DNA of 64,000 nucleotides from Microplitis mediator (GCF_029852145.1 NC_079976.1:3100001-3164000); one strand, 5' to 3'; shown: positions 10,030 to 21,220, numbered from the stretch's first letter. Notes: generated by a model not told the origin, from the letters alone. Program-made: numbers and translations.

Positions 10030-10996
10030 CTGAAATTAATTCAGTCTGCATAAAGTTGTTGTACAGAATTAGGTAATTTATTAAAATGTTCCTCCATCTC
10101 AACTCCATACTCTATAATAAAAAAAAGAAGAACAAAAATTATCAGAGTAGAGCACAAAAAATCTAATGTCAAGAAAGGTGGGGCAAAATGAGGCGTCTTA
10201 CTTTTGTGACAAAATTTTAAATTGGCCGCTTCTGGGCTGATTAACTTCTCGTAAAATAGAAACGCACCATCATAATTATGCACTTTTCACTAAAAACTAC
10301 TTTTTTTTTTTGAGTAGATGTCGCCTCATTTTACCTTAAATTACTGTATTGTTCTAGCCCACCTTCATCAACATCGAATTGGTGCTAGATAGTAATATGA
10401 AAAAATAAAAATATTTACCTGATCGGTAATATTTTTTAATAGGTCCTATTTCCTGATACAAAAGAATTTCGGCAAGACTATCATAATTGCTACGATTAAG
10501 GAAAATGTAATTTTCAATTCATTGACAATAAATCGGATTGGTGGTAACTTTACTAAAGACGACATACGGTGTCCGAACGATCCACTTAAATTTTTTTGGA
10601 GCTCATCCGACAAGTCCTTTCTATATTTGTTGAAGTACTGTTCTACTAAGGCTGATCGATTGCCCAAAGTATTTTTATAAATGACAAAAGTGATGATATC
10701 TGGTTTGTTACTTTTATCAATAGCATCACCAAGTCTTGCTATTGGAGTTTTTGGTTGAGGTGCCGGACGATGAGGCGCACAAGCTGAGATAAATACATTG
10801 CCACAGATTATAACTGGCAAGAAAATTTTGATAACCTGTAAATATTAATCAATTACATATATTATTAGATAACATTAAGAAACATAACATTTAGAAATTA
10901 ATTCAGTCTGCATAAAGTTGTTGTACAGAATTAGGTAATTTATTAAAATGTTCTTCCATCTCAACTCCATACTCTATAATAAAAAAAAGAAGAAAA
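10030..10996 (-). pseudogene. SAL2: inverted partial copy of SAL1 with exon 3 duplicated
   Basis: Exon 2 (10835-10419) is almost identical to SAL1 exon 2, including its length and the two-base frameshift. Exon 3 (10111 down to a TGA at 10041) is present here but lost in SAL1 (YGVEMEEHFNKLPNSVQQLY). A second copy of exon 3 and its flank lies upstream on the same strand at about 10973-10895. Exon 1, exon 4 and exon 5 are missing. The insertion of this inverted block separates an annexin 3' flank at 11107-11400 from its gene. Not functional as a full-length gene. Confidence 0.75.
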
Positions 10997-11106
10997 AAAA
11001 TTATCAGAGTAGAGCACAAAAAATCTAATGTCAAGAAAGGTGGGGCAAAATGAGGCGTCTTACTTTTGTGACAAAATTTTAAATTGACCGCTTCTGTTAA
11101 AGTTGG

Positions 11107-11580
11107 ACGGACACATCCACTTAAGAAAAATTAAGCGTATGATTTAATGTCGATTTCATAAAATAATTAGCATTTTAAAAAAAATTCCATGTGCTACTAT
11201 TACCGTAGATGTTACAGAAAAATAGTCGTAAGCTATTCAATTTCACGATAAATAATTGTGCAGAATTTAATTTTATATTGTAATAAATAATTATGAGACT
11301 TTTAATATAAATTAAACTTTCAATCGAACAAATTGACTGTAATTATTTTAAATAAACAATAATTGTATAATAAATTTTTTTTCTTTTATTTTTGTTAGGA
11401 CAATTATTGAAAAATTTCTAATTAATATTAACCGACCTCATCATTATATCCTATCTATATATACTTATATAATCTGTTGTTTTTATTTTCTTCCTGAGTT
11501 ACCCATAAAAAATCCAAAATAATTTTTGTTTCATAAAACGTATGTTTATTTATTTATTTTTATATATGCAATTAATTACT
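11107..11580 (+). other. Orphan 3' flank of a lost annexin-like gene
   Basis: From about 11225 the sequence (GTGCAGAATTTAATTTTATA, then GAGACTTTTAATATAAATTA, AATAAA) is the + strand 3' flank seen after SAL3-SAL6. No coding exons precede it in this orientation, so the gene body was removed or replaced by inverted SAL2. Confidence 0.6.
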
Positions 11581-11587
11581 TCAGTTT

Positions 11588-11986
11588 ATGAGAATTTTCC
11601 TATTAATTACGATCGCTGTTGCCACTAATGCCAATAAGTCGGCATCATCAATTCAAAATGAGTCAGAACTAACTTCTCAAAACCTGCCAGCGGACTTAGG
11701 TCTTAAATCACAAGTTATTCATCTTCGTAGTGCAATTTTAGACAAAGATGAGGATCAAATAATAGACATTATGATAAGAAGAAATTATTTTAATCGCAAT
11801 GCTCTGATTAATGAAGTTTTGACTGTCAATCACCATCCTTCAAATTCATGCTCACTCACTCGTAGCCTCGCAAGTACGGAATTTGAGGACTTTATGAAAC
11901 TTAGCAACTATAATTCCTCATTTAGACAAATAATATTCATTACAATACAGTCGAATCGCGTTATAAGGCCGCCTACAGGGGTGTAG
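11588..11986 (+). CDS. SALt-a: single-repeat secreted annexin-like protein
   Basis: This 132-residue frame begins just after an acceptor-like TTCAG. Residues 1-18 (MRIFLLITIAVATNANKS) look like a signal peptide. Residues about 43-95 match annexin-like repeat 1 of the full-length genes (SQVIHLRSAILDKDEDQIID, then NRNALINEVLTVN). The copy at 38491-38144 ends soon after repeat 1 at its own stop. Here a small deletion shifts the frame, and the last ten or so residues (SNRVIRPPTGV) are encoded by the TIR element at 11948-12178. No further exons are found. It may be a real short gene or a decaying fragment. The recurrence of the same single-repeat form in other units supports the former. Confidence 0.5.
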   Translation: MRIFLLITIAVATNANKSASSIQNESELTSQNLPADLGLKSQVIHLRSAILDKDEDQIIDIMIRRNYFNRNALINEVLTVNHHPSNSCSLTRSLASTEFEDFMKLSNYNSSFRQIIFITIQSNRVIRPPTGV

Positions 11987-12178
11987 GGGAATATAATTCT
12001 AAGAATTCCTGTACCCCCTCTTCTGCTCAGCAGTTGAACGCCGTAGCTCACATTTTCCCTACGTTGGAAGCATGTGAGTGTGCACATAATTATTTTCGTA
12101 GTCATAGAGGGGGAATGTCTTGCAAAAAATAGAAGTTGGCGGACTTATAATGAGCGGCCTCATAACGCGACTGGACTG
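11948..12178. mobile_element. TIR element, 231 bp, inserted in SALt-a 3' end
   Basis: The ends CAGTCGAATCGCGTTATAAG and its imperfect inverse (CATAACGCGACTGGACTG) are flanked by TA on both sides. The sister copies at about 17445 and 38130 lack it, which defines the empty site. Confidence 0.85.
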
Positions 12179-12209
12179 TACACCAGTAAATTTTAAGAAT
12201 GTTCATATT

Positions 12210-12320
12210 TTTTTTTAGTGTAGCATAATAATTTCCTGGCAACTCAACTTCCTGTTTCAAATTTGGTCGACAGCATAGGGAAAATTCGTATATTTCTTAA
12301 GCCCATATTCCCCGTGTAAA
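12210..12320 (-). mobile_element. Half TIR element (CACGG family) downstream of SALt-a
   Basis: About 110 bp (TAGTGTAGCATAATAATTTC through the end CCCGTGTA) match one arm of the complete palindromic element at 58304-58597. The same half element follows the single-repeat copies at 17470-17585 and, inverted, 38100-37993, so it was there before those units duplicated. Confidence 0.7.
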
Positions 12321-12750
12321 ATTTAAAAGTTAGCGAATAATTTTATTTTATTATTAAAGTAAAAGGAAAAAATCCTACTATGTTAATTTTTTTTTTTCGT
12401 TTTATTTTTTAATTTTTGGATTGCGTCATATTCTACGTCATTTACTAATTTTTCGTGATTAGATAGCAGTATCTTTAAGCCTTATTAAAAAAAATCCCCG
12501 AAGCATTTTGGTTTCATAGTTGCTTTACTACCCCTGTTGACATTTTTACAATAAGACTCATTACAATAATCATAAACTTCAGTCTACTATATTTAGTTTT
12601 ACACGGGCCTGACGCATGAAAAATGACCGATAATTTATATTATTTCAAAATTAACTTGACGTCATACTTGAAGATTAGAGCAAATACTTCGTAGAAAATA
12701 TAACATTTCCTAATGATTAGTATCTATCATTTTAAACTCATTAGGCGTGA
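12320..12750. other. Upstream flank of the SAL3 unit
   Basis: This stretch is repeated with small changes upstream of SAL4 (about 18060-18440) and SAL5 (about 21880-22225), so it is part of the duplicated unit. No coding content. Confidence 0.6.
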
Positions 12751-12754
12751 GGGA

Positions 12755-12761
12755 TATATAA
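12755..12761 (+). promoter_or_regulatory. TATA-box candidate for first exon 1a of SAL3
   Basis: TATATAA about 94 bp before the exon-1a ATG. The equivalent SAL5 position (22230-22236) is identical. Exon 1b, 430 bp downstream, has no such box at the matching distance. Confidence 0.4.
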
Positions 12762-12854
12762 CCTTCTGCTTAAAATAAAATAACTTCATTTACTCGTATA
12801 CTTTCTTCTTGTTTTGTAAAATTGAAGTTTTCTTATATACATACTGAATCCAGA

Positions 12855-12875
12855 ATGGCTCCACCAATAATTACC
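12855..12875 (+). other. Extra first exon (1a) of the SAL3 unit
   Basis: ATG plus six codons (MAPPIIT) followed by GTACGT. The same exon with a consensus GTAAGT occurs at 18545 and 22335, and the form used by SAL7 (MAQPIIT) is of this type. It would join exon 2 in phase 0, just like exon 1b at 13290. Confidence 0.55.
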
Positions 12876-13289
12876 GTACGTGTTATTCTTTATAAATTAT
12901 TTACAATTTAGATTGTTGAATTGTCTTCATTTTAAAAAAGTAATTACTTAAAAATATAATGACAAAAAGATTGTATTTAGTTTTACACGAGCCCTAAGCT
13001 CTGGAATGAACGATAACGAATTTATTTTGAAAAAAGAAATTTACGACGAGCTATTTAGGGAGTAGAGAAATTACCTATAGTAGAATATAATATACAACAA
13101 TATAAATATGTAGCCTCTGAGACTTTCCAATGATTGCTTGTCTCTGACTCCATTTTGAAACTTATTAAGAGAGGGGTTGAATTCGTAGTTTCCTACTTCT
13201 AGTCAAAAATTTTCATTTACGGTTGAAACTTCTTCCCGTTAACTTCGTAAAATTGAATTTTCTATATTCCGGAATTTAGTTCAATGAAC

Positions 13290-15374
13290 ATGGCTCAATC
13301 ATTAATTAACGTAAGTTTCATGATGAATAATTAATAATAATAAAAATTTATTTAAATTTGAATAATTTGAATTTTGATCAAATCTTTTTTTTAAATTCAT
13401 TTTGATGTCTGATAGTTTATTACTCAGTAGTAAATTAAATTTTCATACAAATTTGTTGTATGACTTGAAATTTTTTTACTATTGAACTCATTAGTTTTTT
13501 TTTTATATCAACAAAAATTTATTCATAGAATCAATTCGTGTGTATTAGACTTTGATTAGAATAATTTTATTGTTGAAAATATATTGATCAATAGTTTATA
13601 TTTATGTCTAATAATATATGTAATTGATTAATATTTACAGGTTATCAAAATTTTCTTGCCAATAATAATCAGTGGCAATGTGCTCGTATCAGCTTGTTTT
13701 GGTGTTTCATCAGTAAGACGTTCGTCATCGAATGTTCCGGTATATAAACATCCGCATGGTTTCGATCGTTCTGTAGCCGACGTGGTTCGTCTCCACGATG
13801 CTATTATCAATCATGATCGAAATGAAATAATCGATATTTTTATTGCCAAGAACCTGAACAATCGACAATCTTTGCACGAAGAATATTTAAATACGTATGG
13901 ATCTGAATTGAGGTGTCTTTGCTGATCAAAATTATCCGGAGATTTTGGACACCTCATAACATCTTTGGCAACACCGCCCTTGGTTTTTCTTGCCAATGAA
14001 CTTCATTATTTTTTACAACCATTTAATCGCGATTACAGTACTCTTGAGGAAATTTTGCGGTATCACAACCACGATAGGATTAAAGAAGCTTACCAATCAG
14101 GTGAATGTTTTTTTTTTATATCACTATCTAGCACTAATTCGATGTTGATGAAGGTGGGCTAGAACAATACAGTAATTTAAGGTAAAAAGAGGCAGCATCT
14201 ACTTAAAAAAAAAAAAATAGTTTGTAGTGAAAAGTGCATAATTATGGTGCATTTTTATTGTACGGGAAGTTAATCAGCCCAGAAGCGGCCAATTTAAAAT
14301 TTTGTCACAAAAGTAAGCCGCCTCATTTTGCCCCACCTCTCTTGACATTAGATTTTTTGTGCTCTATTCTGATCATTTTTTTTTTCTTTTTTTTATTATA
14401 GAGTATGGAGTTGAGGTGACGGAACATTTCAAAAAATTACCTCATTCTGTACGACAACGTCTTGAACGTTTTTCACTCCTAATTGATGAGACTTATCATT
14501 CAGGCAGCAGTATGTACTCTAGCTATTTATTAAACGATTTTTATTTAGCATCACGATTTTTCAAAATATAAATGCCGACCAGGTGATCTCTTCACGGAAA
14601 AAAAAAGGATCTCACTATTAAGTTACAATGACTATGTAGAAAGTAACCCGAAACCATTAATGAATCTGATAAATTTTACTTGTGGCATAAGTAGAAAATT
14701 ACTATTCCATAAATAAAAGACACAACCGCTTAGTAAATTTTGATTTATGATAGCATTTTTTACTTATATGGAATAGTAATTTTTTACTTTTGTCAAAAGT
14801 CAAAGCTATCGGCTCCCATTGGTGGTTTCCAGGTACTTTCCACATAGTAATTTTTGCTTACTTTTTTTTTCGTGTAGAAATGATAAGAAAATAGTTCAAA
14901 ATATAGAACTTACTTTATTGACAAATATTAATTTATGTATACTGATAATATATTTATTTTCTTTTTCATGGATTTATAAATGAATTAGTTGATGACCAGG
15001 CTAATTACTATCGTATAAAGTTAGTAGAAGCTATAAACAAATTAGACGCACGTCATTTTACACGTTTAATTGTAATGATTTTGAACGATGGAATACTTGA
15101 TCAAGTCAAAATGAGTTATACACAGGTTTATGGTAAACCACTTAGGAGCCTAGTAGATGTGAGTTTCCTTATTCTTTATAATCACTACCAATTACTTTTC
15201 ATCAACGATTTATCAATTGCTTTTAAATTGTATATAAGTGAAGTATATTTAAATGATATTTTAAATTATTTTTTACAGGAAGTTTTCAAAGGAGATTACC
15301 TCGAAGCGATGTCAGCACTTCTTTTTACCCCTATGCCTTACGGAGATGATATTCTGCCCCCCTCTCATTATTAG
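13290..15374 (+). pseudogene. SAL3: secreted annexin-like gene with a stop codon and lost splice site
   Basis: Exons are 13290-13310 (MAQSLIN), 13641-14100, 14402-14509, 14980-15158 and 15279-15374. The leader (VIKIFLPIIISGNVLVSAC) and repeat 1 are close to SAL4. An in-frame TGA at 13923-13925 falls where SAL4 has CAA, inside repeat 1 (before SKLSGDFGHLITSLA). The acceptor of exon 4 reads TTATAA instead of TTATAG (14978-14979). The last repeat remains well conserved (ARHFTRLIVMILNDGILDQV, then GDYLEAMSALL). Both lesions are direct sequence differences from SAL4 and SAL5, so this copy is probably inactive, although the rest of the frame is open. Intron 3 holds the TIR element at 14593-14874. 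Confidence 0.8.
14593..14874. mobile_element. TIR element, 282 bp, in SAL3 intron 3 (also SAL4, SAL5)
   Basis: The ends are CACGGAAAAAAA and TTTTTTTTTCGTG. SAL6 intron 3 has the empty site (CTCTAGAAATGATAAG), so the target was TA. Copies lie at 20415-20695 and 24012-24293 at the same intron position. The insertion therefore predates the SAL3/4/5 duplications but not their split from SAL6, SAL7 and SAL8. Confidence 0.85.
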
Positions 15375-15615
15375 GAGAAAATAATACCAAGCTATTCAAT
15401 TTGACGATAATTAATTGTGCAGAATTTAATTTTATATTTTAATAAATAATTATGAGACTTTTAGTAGAAATTAAACTTTCAATCGAACAAATCGACTGTA
15501 ACTTTTTTAAATAAACAATGATTGGATAGTAAATGTTTGTTCTTTTATTTTTGTAAGGACAATTATTATAAAATTTCTATTTTATATTAACCAACCTCAT
15601 CATTATATCTATCTA

Positions 15616-16972
15616 GGGGAAGGGGGGGCAAAACGGGATACTCAACGAAAACTTTAGTTTTTAGGGACATAAATTTCGTAAATTGGCTTCATTTTGATTC
15701 TATTTGAAATAAAAATAACGAATTTTAGACTGCCATCAGAAAAAAAATTTTTATTTTCTGCGGGCAAAATGGGATACCCCAAAAAAAAGTAAATTTTTTT
15801 TTTTTTTTTCAAGTGAATAAAATTGATGTAATAACGTCTTTCTAAATTGATGTAAGTAATAAAATTTACGTGTTTCGGACGACGATACTCAATTTATCTG
15901 TGATTACTGTGAATAATTTTAGAGATTTATCTTTCATTATCGATGAATCAGTTATATATCGTTATCGTTATTTATTATAAATTTTAATACTTATGTTAAA
16001 AATAGTGTTAGTTAGCTTTCATTCCAAAGAAATTATTTTTACAAGAGAAATAATTAAATATTGAATATTATAAAATAAACATAACTGTTAATAATGTGAT
16101 ATTATAGCACTAAAGTTATAAAATATTACAAAATTATGAAAGTTACAATGTAACAGTTAAAATTATGATGATCACCAATGTTATAGTTTTAGAGTTTTTA
16201 TTAGTATTAGGGGAGACCGGGGCAAGACGGCCCACCTAAGCCGGTTATTATTATTTGTGGCTTTTAACCATCAAGTCGATTTACTCTTGTCCAACTTGAA
16301 CTCAATTCGCCAAAATTTTGGTGATGCTCCTGAAAAAAAATACGGCAATACGGCCCCCTCCGAAAAAAAATGAAAAAAAAATTTTTTTTTTTTAATTGTA
16401 AAAAAATTTCCCGCGTAACAAATGTTTATATTTTTCTCTTTAACAACTATATTTACTTTAATATTACTCGAAATAACCTTTTTTGATATAATACGAGTCA
16501 TTTTTTCACTAGGTTATAATACTATGAAATACATTTTCTTTTAGAATTTTTGAGTGGTTCATTTTGCCCCAAGTTTCACGTATCGGACTAAAAATGAGTA
16601 AATAATCTAAATTTGTGATAATCAAAAGAAAACAAGAAAAAAAAATTTTTGGTTAATTTTTGAGGTGGGCCTTCTTACCCCAGGTGGGCCGTCTTGCCCC
16701 GGTCTCCCCTATTGTTGTTATTGTTCTTGAGTTAATTGAAGAAATCAATTTCTTAATTTGTGATACTTCATAAAAATAAATTTTCGTACGATAAAATTTG
16801 TACATTTTTTTCATTTATACTTTTCGCAAAAAATGTTTTTTTTTAGCTTTTAATAGTGTAAAATGATACTAGATGTCATTTTTGACCATTTTCGAAAGTT
16901 TTTCAAGAAAAAAAAATTTTGACGAAATTTTGAGGGTATCCCATTTTGCCGGCCTACCCCCCCCCCCCCCCC
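15616..16972. mobile_element. G-rich-ended TIR element with a nested second element
   Basis: The left end GGGGAAGGGGGGGCAAAACG and right end (CCATTTTGCCGGCCTACCCC) are imperfect inverted repeats. The flanks TATCTA and TATATATAC match the uninterrupted sequence downstream of SAL5. The insertion separates SAL3 from the single-repeat copy at about 17100. No transposase ORF. It contains the 16210-16709 element. Confidence 0.75.
16210..16709. mobile_element. TIR element, 500 bp, ends GGGGAGACCGGGGCAAGACG
   Basis: The terminal inverted repeats are near perfect for about 30 bp and flanked by TA on both sides. It is nested in the 15616-16972 element. The inner left sequence (GGTTATTATTATTTGTGGCT) is shared with the element at 54540-55289, so the two belong to one family. 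Confidence 0.85.
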
Positions 16973-17100
16973 TATATATACTTATATACTCTGATTTTTT
17001 TATTTTCTTTCTGAGATACCCATAAAGAATCCAAAATAAAAGATTTTGTGTCAAAAAAATATTTTAATTTCTTTTTATTTTTATACATGCAATCGATTAC

Positions 17101-17436
17101 TTTGGTTTATAGGAATTTTCCTATTAATAACGATCGCAGTTGGCACTAATACCAATGAGTCGGCATCATCAGTTCAAAATGACTGCTAGCGGACTCTGGT
17201 TTTGAATCGCAAGTTATTCATCTTCATAACGCAATTTTAGACAACGATGTGGATCAAATAATAGATATTATGATGAAAATAATTATTTCAATCGCAATGT
17301 TCTGATTGATGAAGTTTTGACTGTCAATCACCATCCTTTGAATTCATGCTCATTTACTCGTAGCCTCGCAAATACGAAATTTAAAAACCTTTGGAGACGT
17401 TTAGCTACTATAATTCCTAATTTAGACAAATAATAT
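17101..17436 (+). pseudogene. SALt-b: decayed single-repeat annexin-like copy
   Basis: This matches SALt-a (11588) and SALt-c (38491) base for base over long runs, but lacks the initiator (TTTATAGGAATT instead of TTTATGAGAATT). It also has small deletions in the spacer after the leader and within repeat 1, so no frame stays open. It is followed by the same half TIR element as the other copies. Confidence 0.75.
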
Positions 17437-17593
17437 TCATTACAATATATCAATGAATTTTAAGTATATATATATTTTTTGTAGTGTAGCATAATAATTT
17501 TCTGGCAACTCAACTTCCTGTTTCAAGTTTGGTCGACAGCGTAAGAAAAATTCGTATATTTCTGAAGCCTATTTTTCCCCGAATAAAATTTAA

Positions 17594-18015
17594 AAGTTAG
17601 TTTTCACCCCGATTTTCGAAAATCGAGTTTTCATCAGATGTCGACGTTTTGCGATCCTAGGAAGTATTCTGACTATTTTCAGAGTGATGTCCGAGTGTTT
17701 GCACGTGTATGTGTGTGTAAACTCTTCGTAACTTTTAAACTAATGAACCGATTTGGATGGTTGAGGTGACAATCAAAAGAGCTTGTTGGCCATCAACTTC
17801 CCTGGAAATTTCAGATCATGTGATTAAGTAGACTTGAAAATATTGGCGATGACAATCGGTTAATTCGTTCGCGAGATATCGTGAGAAAAAAAATGCTAAA
17901 AAACGGTTTTTTCAAAAACATTGGCATACAAAAATATTTTCGAGCTCGAAAATTTATGCAATACAATGTTATCGAGCTGAAGGAGCTCGAAGACAGCGGG
18001 AAGTTTTGGGGCTGG
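17594..18015 (+). repeat. Interspersed repeat family R, copy 3
   Basis: Opposite orientation to copies 1 and 2. The TG tract is short and interrupted. It starts at the CACCCCGATTTTCGAAAATC motif and continues through GGCCATCAACTTCCC and an AGCTCGAAGACAGCGGGAAG segment. Any open frame here is repeat-derived. Confidence 0.75.
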
Positions 18016-18544
18016 CCCGCAGGCTCAACCGATAGACGGATTTTTTATTTATTTTCAAATTAACAGAAAAAATCCGACTATCTGTTTTTTTAATTAATTT
18101 TTGTATTGCTTCATATTACACTTCATTTACTAATTTTTCGTGATTAGATCGCAGTATCTTTAAGCCTCATTGAAAAAAAACCCCGAAGCATATTGGTTTC
18201 ATAGTTACTTTACCACACCTGTTGGCATTTTTACATGACTCATTACAATGATCATAAACTTCAGTCTACTGTATTTTACACGAGGCTGAAGCGTTGAAAA
18301 TGACCGATAATTTATATTATTTCAAAATAAAATTAACATCATACTTGAGGATTAGAGCAAATACTTCGTGGAAAAATATAATATTTCCTAATGATTAGTA
18401 TCTATTACTCATTTTAAATTCATTGAGCGTGAGGTTGTATTTATAACCTTGTGCTTACAAACAAATAACTTCATTTCCTCGAATACTTTCTTCTTGTTCA
18501 GTTTTGTAAAATTGAAGTTTTCTTATATACATACTGAATCCAGA

Positions 18545-18565
18545 ATGGCTCCACCAATAATTACC
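18545..18565 (+). other. Extra first exon (1a) of the SAL4 unit
   Basis: MAPPIIT followed by GTAAGT. It is identical in coding sequence to the SAL3 unit copy and would join SAL4 exon 2 in phase 0 as an alternative to exon 1b at 18980. Confidence 0.6.
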
Positions 18566-18979
18566 GTAAGTGTTATTCTTTATAAATTATTTACAATTTA
18601 GATTGTTGAATTGTCTTCATTTTAAAAAAGTAATTACTTAAAAATATAATGACAAAAAGATTGTATTTAGTTTTACACGAGCCCTAAGCTCTGGAATGAA
18701 CGATAACGAATTTATTTTGAAAAAAGAAATTTACGACGAGCTATTTAGGGAGTAAAGAAATTACCTATAGTAGAATATAATATACAACAATATAAATATG
18801 TAGACTCTGAGACTTTCCAATGATTGCTTGTCTCTGACTCCATTTTGAAACTTATTAAGAGAGGGGTTGAATTCGTAGCTTCCTATTTCTAGTCAAAAAT
18901 TTTCATTTACAGTTGAAACTTCTTCCTGTTAACTTCGTAAAATTGAATTTTATATATTCCGGAATTTAGTTCGACGAAC

Positions 18980-21220
18980 ATGGCTCAATCATTAATTAAC
19001 GTAAGTTTCATGATGAATAATTAATAATAATAATAATTTATTTAAATTTGAATAATTTGAATTTTGATCAAATCTTTTTTTTAAATTCATTTTAATGTCT
19101 GATAATTTATTACTCAGTAGTAAACTTAATTTTCATACAAATTCATTATATGACTTAAAATTTTTTTACTATTGAACTCATTAGTTATTTTTTTATATCA
19201 ACAAAAATTTATTCATAGAATCAATTTGTGTGTATTAGACTTTGATTAGAATAATTTTATTGTTGAAAAAATATTGATCAATAGTTTATATCTATATCTA
19301 ATAATATATGTAATCGATTAATATTTACAGGTTATCAAAATTTTCTTGCCAATAATAATCAGTGGCAATGTGCTCGTATCAGCTTGTTCTATTAAAGTTT
19401 CATCAGTAAGACATTCGTCATCGAATGTTCCGGTATTTAAACATCCGCATGGTTTCATTCGTTCTGCAGCCGACGTGGATCGTCTCCGCGATGCTATTAT
19501 GATGGATGATCGAAGTGAAATAATCAATATTTTTATTATAAAAAACCTGAACAATCGACAATCTTTGCACGAAGAATATTTAAATAAGTATGGATCTGAA
19601 TTGAGGAGTCTTTGCCAATCAAAATTATCCGGAGATTTTGGACACCTCATAACATCTTTGGCAACACCGCCCTTGTTTTTTCTTGCCAATGAACTTCATT
19701 ATTTTTTACAATCATTTCGTCGCGATCACAGTACTCTTGAGGAAGTTTTTCGGTATCACGACGCCGATAAGATTAGAGAAGCTTACCAATCAGGTAAATG
19801 TTTTTTTTTATATCATTATCTAGCACTTATTCGATGTTGATGTAGGTGGGCTAGGACAATACAGTAATTTAAGGTAAAATGAGGCGGCATCTACTTAAAA
19901 AAAAAAAAATAGTTTATGGTGACCAGTGCATAATTATGGTGCGTTTTTATTGTACGGGAAATTAATCAGCCTAGAAGCGGCCAACCCTATCCAAAAATTC
20001 CCATAGAATCCACTTAACTGCGACAAAAACCGCATAGAATCCTACTGACCGGATTGGTTTCTATGCGGTTTTTCTCGCAGTTGAGTGGATTCTATGGGAC
20101 TTTTTGGATAGGGAATTTAAAATTTTGTCACAAAAGTAAGAAGCCTCATTTTGTCCCACCTCTCTTGACATTAGATGTTTTGTGCTCTATTCTGATCATT
20201 TTTTTTTCTTTTTTTTATTATAGAGTATGGAGTTGAAGTGCAGGAACATTACAGAAAATTACCTTATTCTGTACGACAACGTCTTGAACGTCTTACACCC
20301 CTAATTGATAGGACTTATTATTCAGGCAGCAGTATGTACTTTAGCTATTTATTAAACGATTTTTATTTAGTATCACGATTGTTCAAAATATAAATGCGAA
20401 CCAGGTGATCTCTTCACGGAAAAAAAGTGATCTCAATATTAAGTTACAATGACTATGTAGAAAGTAACCCGAAACCATTAATGAATCTGATAAATTTTAC
20501 TTGTGGCATAAGGAGAAAATTACTATTCCATAAATAAAAGACACAACCGCTTAGTAATTTTTGATTTATGATAGCATTTTTTACTTATATGGAATAGTAA
20601 TTTTTTACTTTTGTCAAAAGTCAAAGCTATCGGCTCCCATTGGTGGTTTCCGGATACTTTCCACATAGTAATTTTTGCTTACTTTTTTTTTCGTGTAGAA
20701 ATGATAAGAAAATAGTTCAAAATATAGAACTTACTTTATTGACAAATATTAATTTATGTATACTGATAATATATTTTCTTTTTCATGGATTTATAGTTGA
20801 ATTAGCCGATGACCAGGCTAATTACTATCGTATAAAGTTAGTAGAAGCTAAAAACAAATTAGATGCACGTCATTTTACCCGTTTAATTGTAATGATTTTG
20901 AACGATAGAATACTTGATAAAGTCAGAATGACTTATAGATATGTTTATGGTGAACCACTTGCGAGCATAACCGATGTAAGTTTTTTTATTTTTTATAATC
21001 ACTACCAATTACTTTTCATCAACGATTAATCAATTACTTTAAAATTGTATAGAACTGGAGTATATGTAAATGAGTTTTAAATTATTTTTTACAGGAACTT
21101 CCCGAAGGAGATTACCTCGAAGCGATTTCAACAATTCTTAGTCCCCCTGGGTCTTACGGAGACGATGCGATACCCAACCCTGATTATTACAAAATCATAA
21201 TACCAAGCTATTCATTCTGA
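18980..21220 (+). CDS. SAL4: secreted annexin-like protein, intact
   Basis: Exons 18980-19000, 19331-19793, 20224-20331, 20797-20975 and 21095-21220 join in frame to 298 residues. All introns are GT-AG, with phases 0, 1, 1 and 0. Residues about 8-27 form a hydrophobic leader (VIKIFLPIIISGNVLVSAC). Repeat 1 (about 55-120) shows RSEIINIFIIKNLNNRQSL, then SKLSGDFGHLITSLATPP, the annexin SG-F and LMTPP-type turns. Repeat 2 spans exons 2-3 (STLEEVFRYHDADKIREAYQ, YGVEVQEHYRKLPYS). The last repeat is in exons 4-5 (RHFTRLIVMILNDRILDKV, YGEPLASIT, GDYLEAISTIL). The GxGT calcium loops are replaced. Annexins normally lack a signal peptide and have four repeats. Introns 2 and 3 hold TIR elements at 19985 and 20415. 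Role unknown; an extracellular membrane-binding or effector role is inference. Confidence 0.85.
19985..20113. mobile_element. 129-bp hairpin TIR element in SAL4 intron 2
   Basis: The ends CCCTATCCAAAAATTCCCAT and inverse (ending TTTTTGGATAGGG) form an almost complete hairpin with a 10-bp loop. SAL3 has the empty site (GGCCAATTTAAAATTTTG), which shows insertion between the two A bases with an AA duplication. Confidence 0.9.
20415..20695. mobile_element. TIR element in SAL4 intron 3 (copy of 14593-14874)
   Basis: Same position and ends as in SAL3. It was inherited by gene duplication, not by a new insertion. Confidence 0.85.

Noticed and set aside
16271..16501. Frames inside G-rich-ended TIR elements (also 54494-55414)
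   Set aside because: Lysine/phenylalanine-rich translations of A/T runs within the elements, with no transposase motif.
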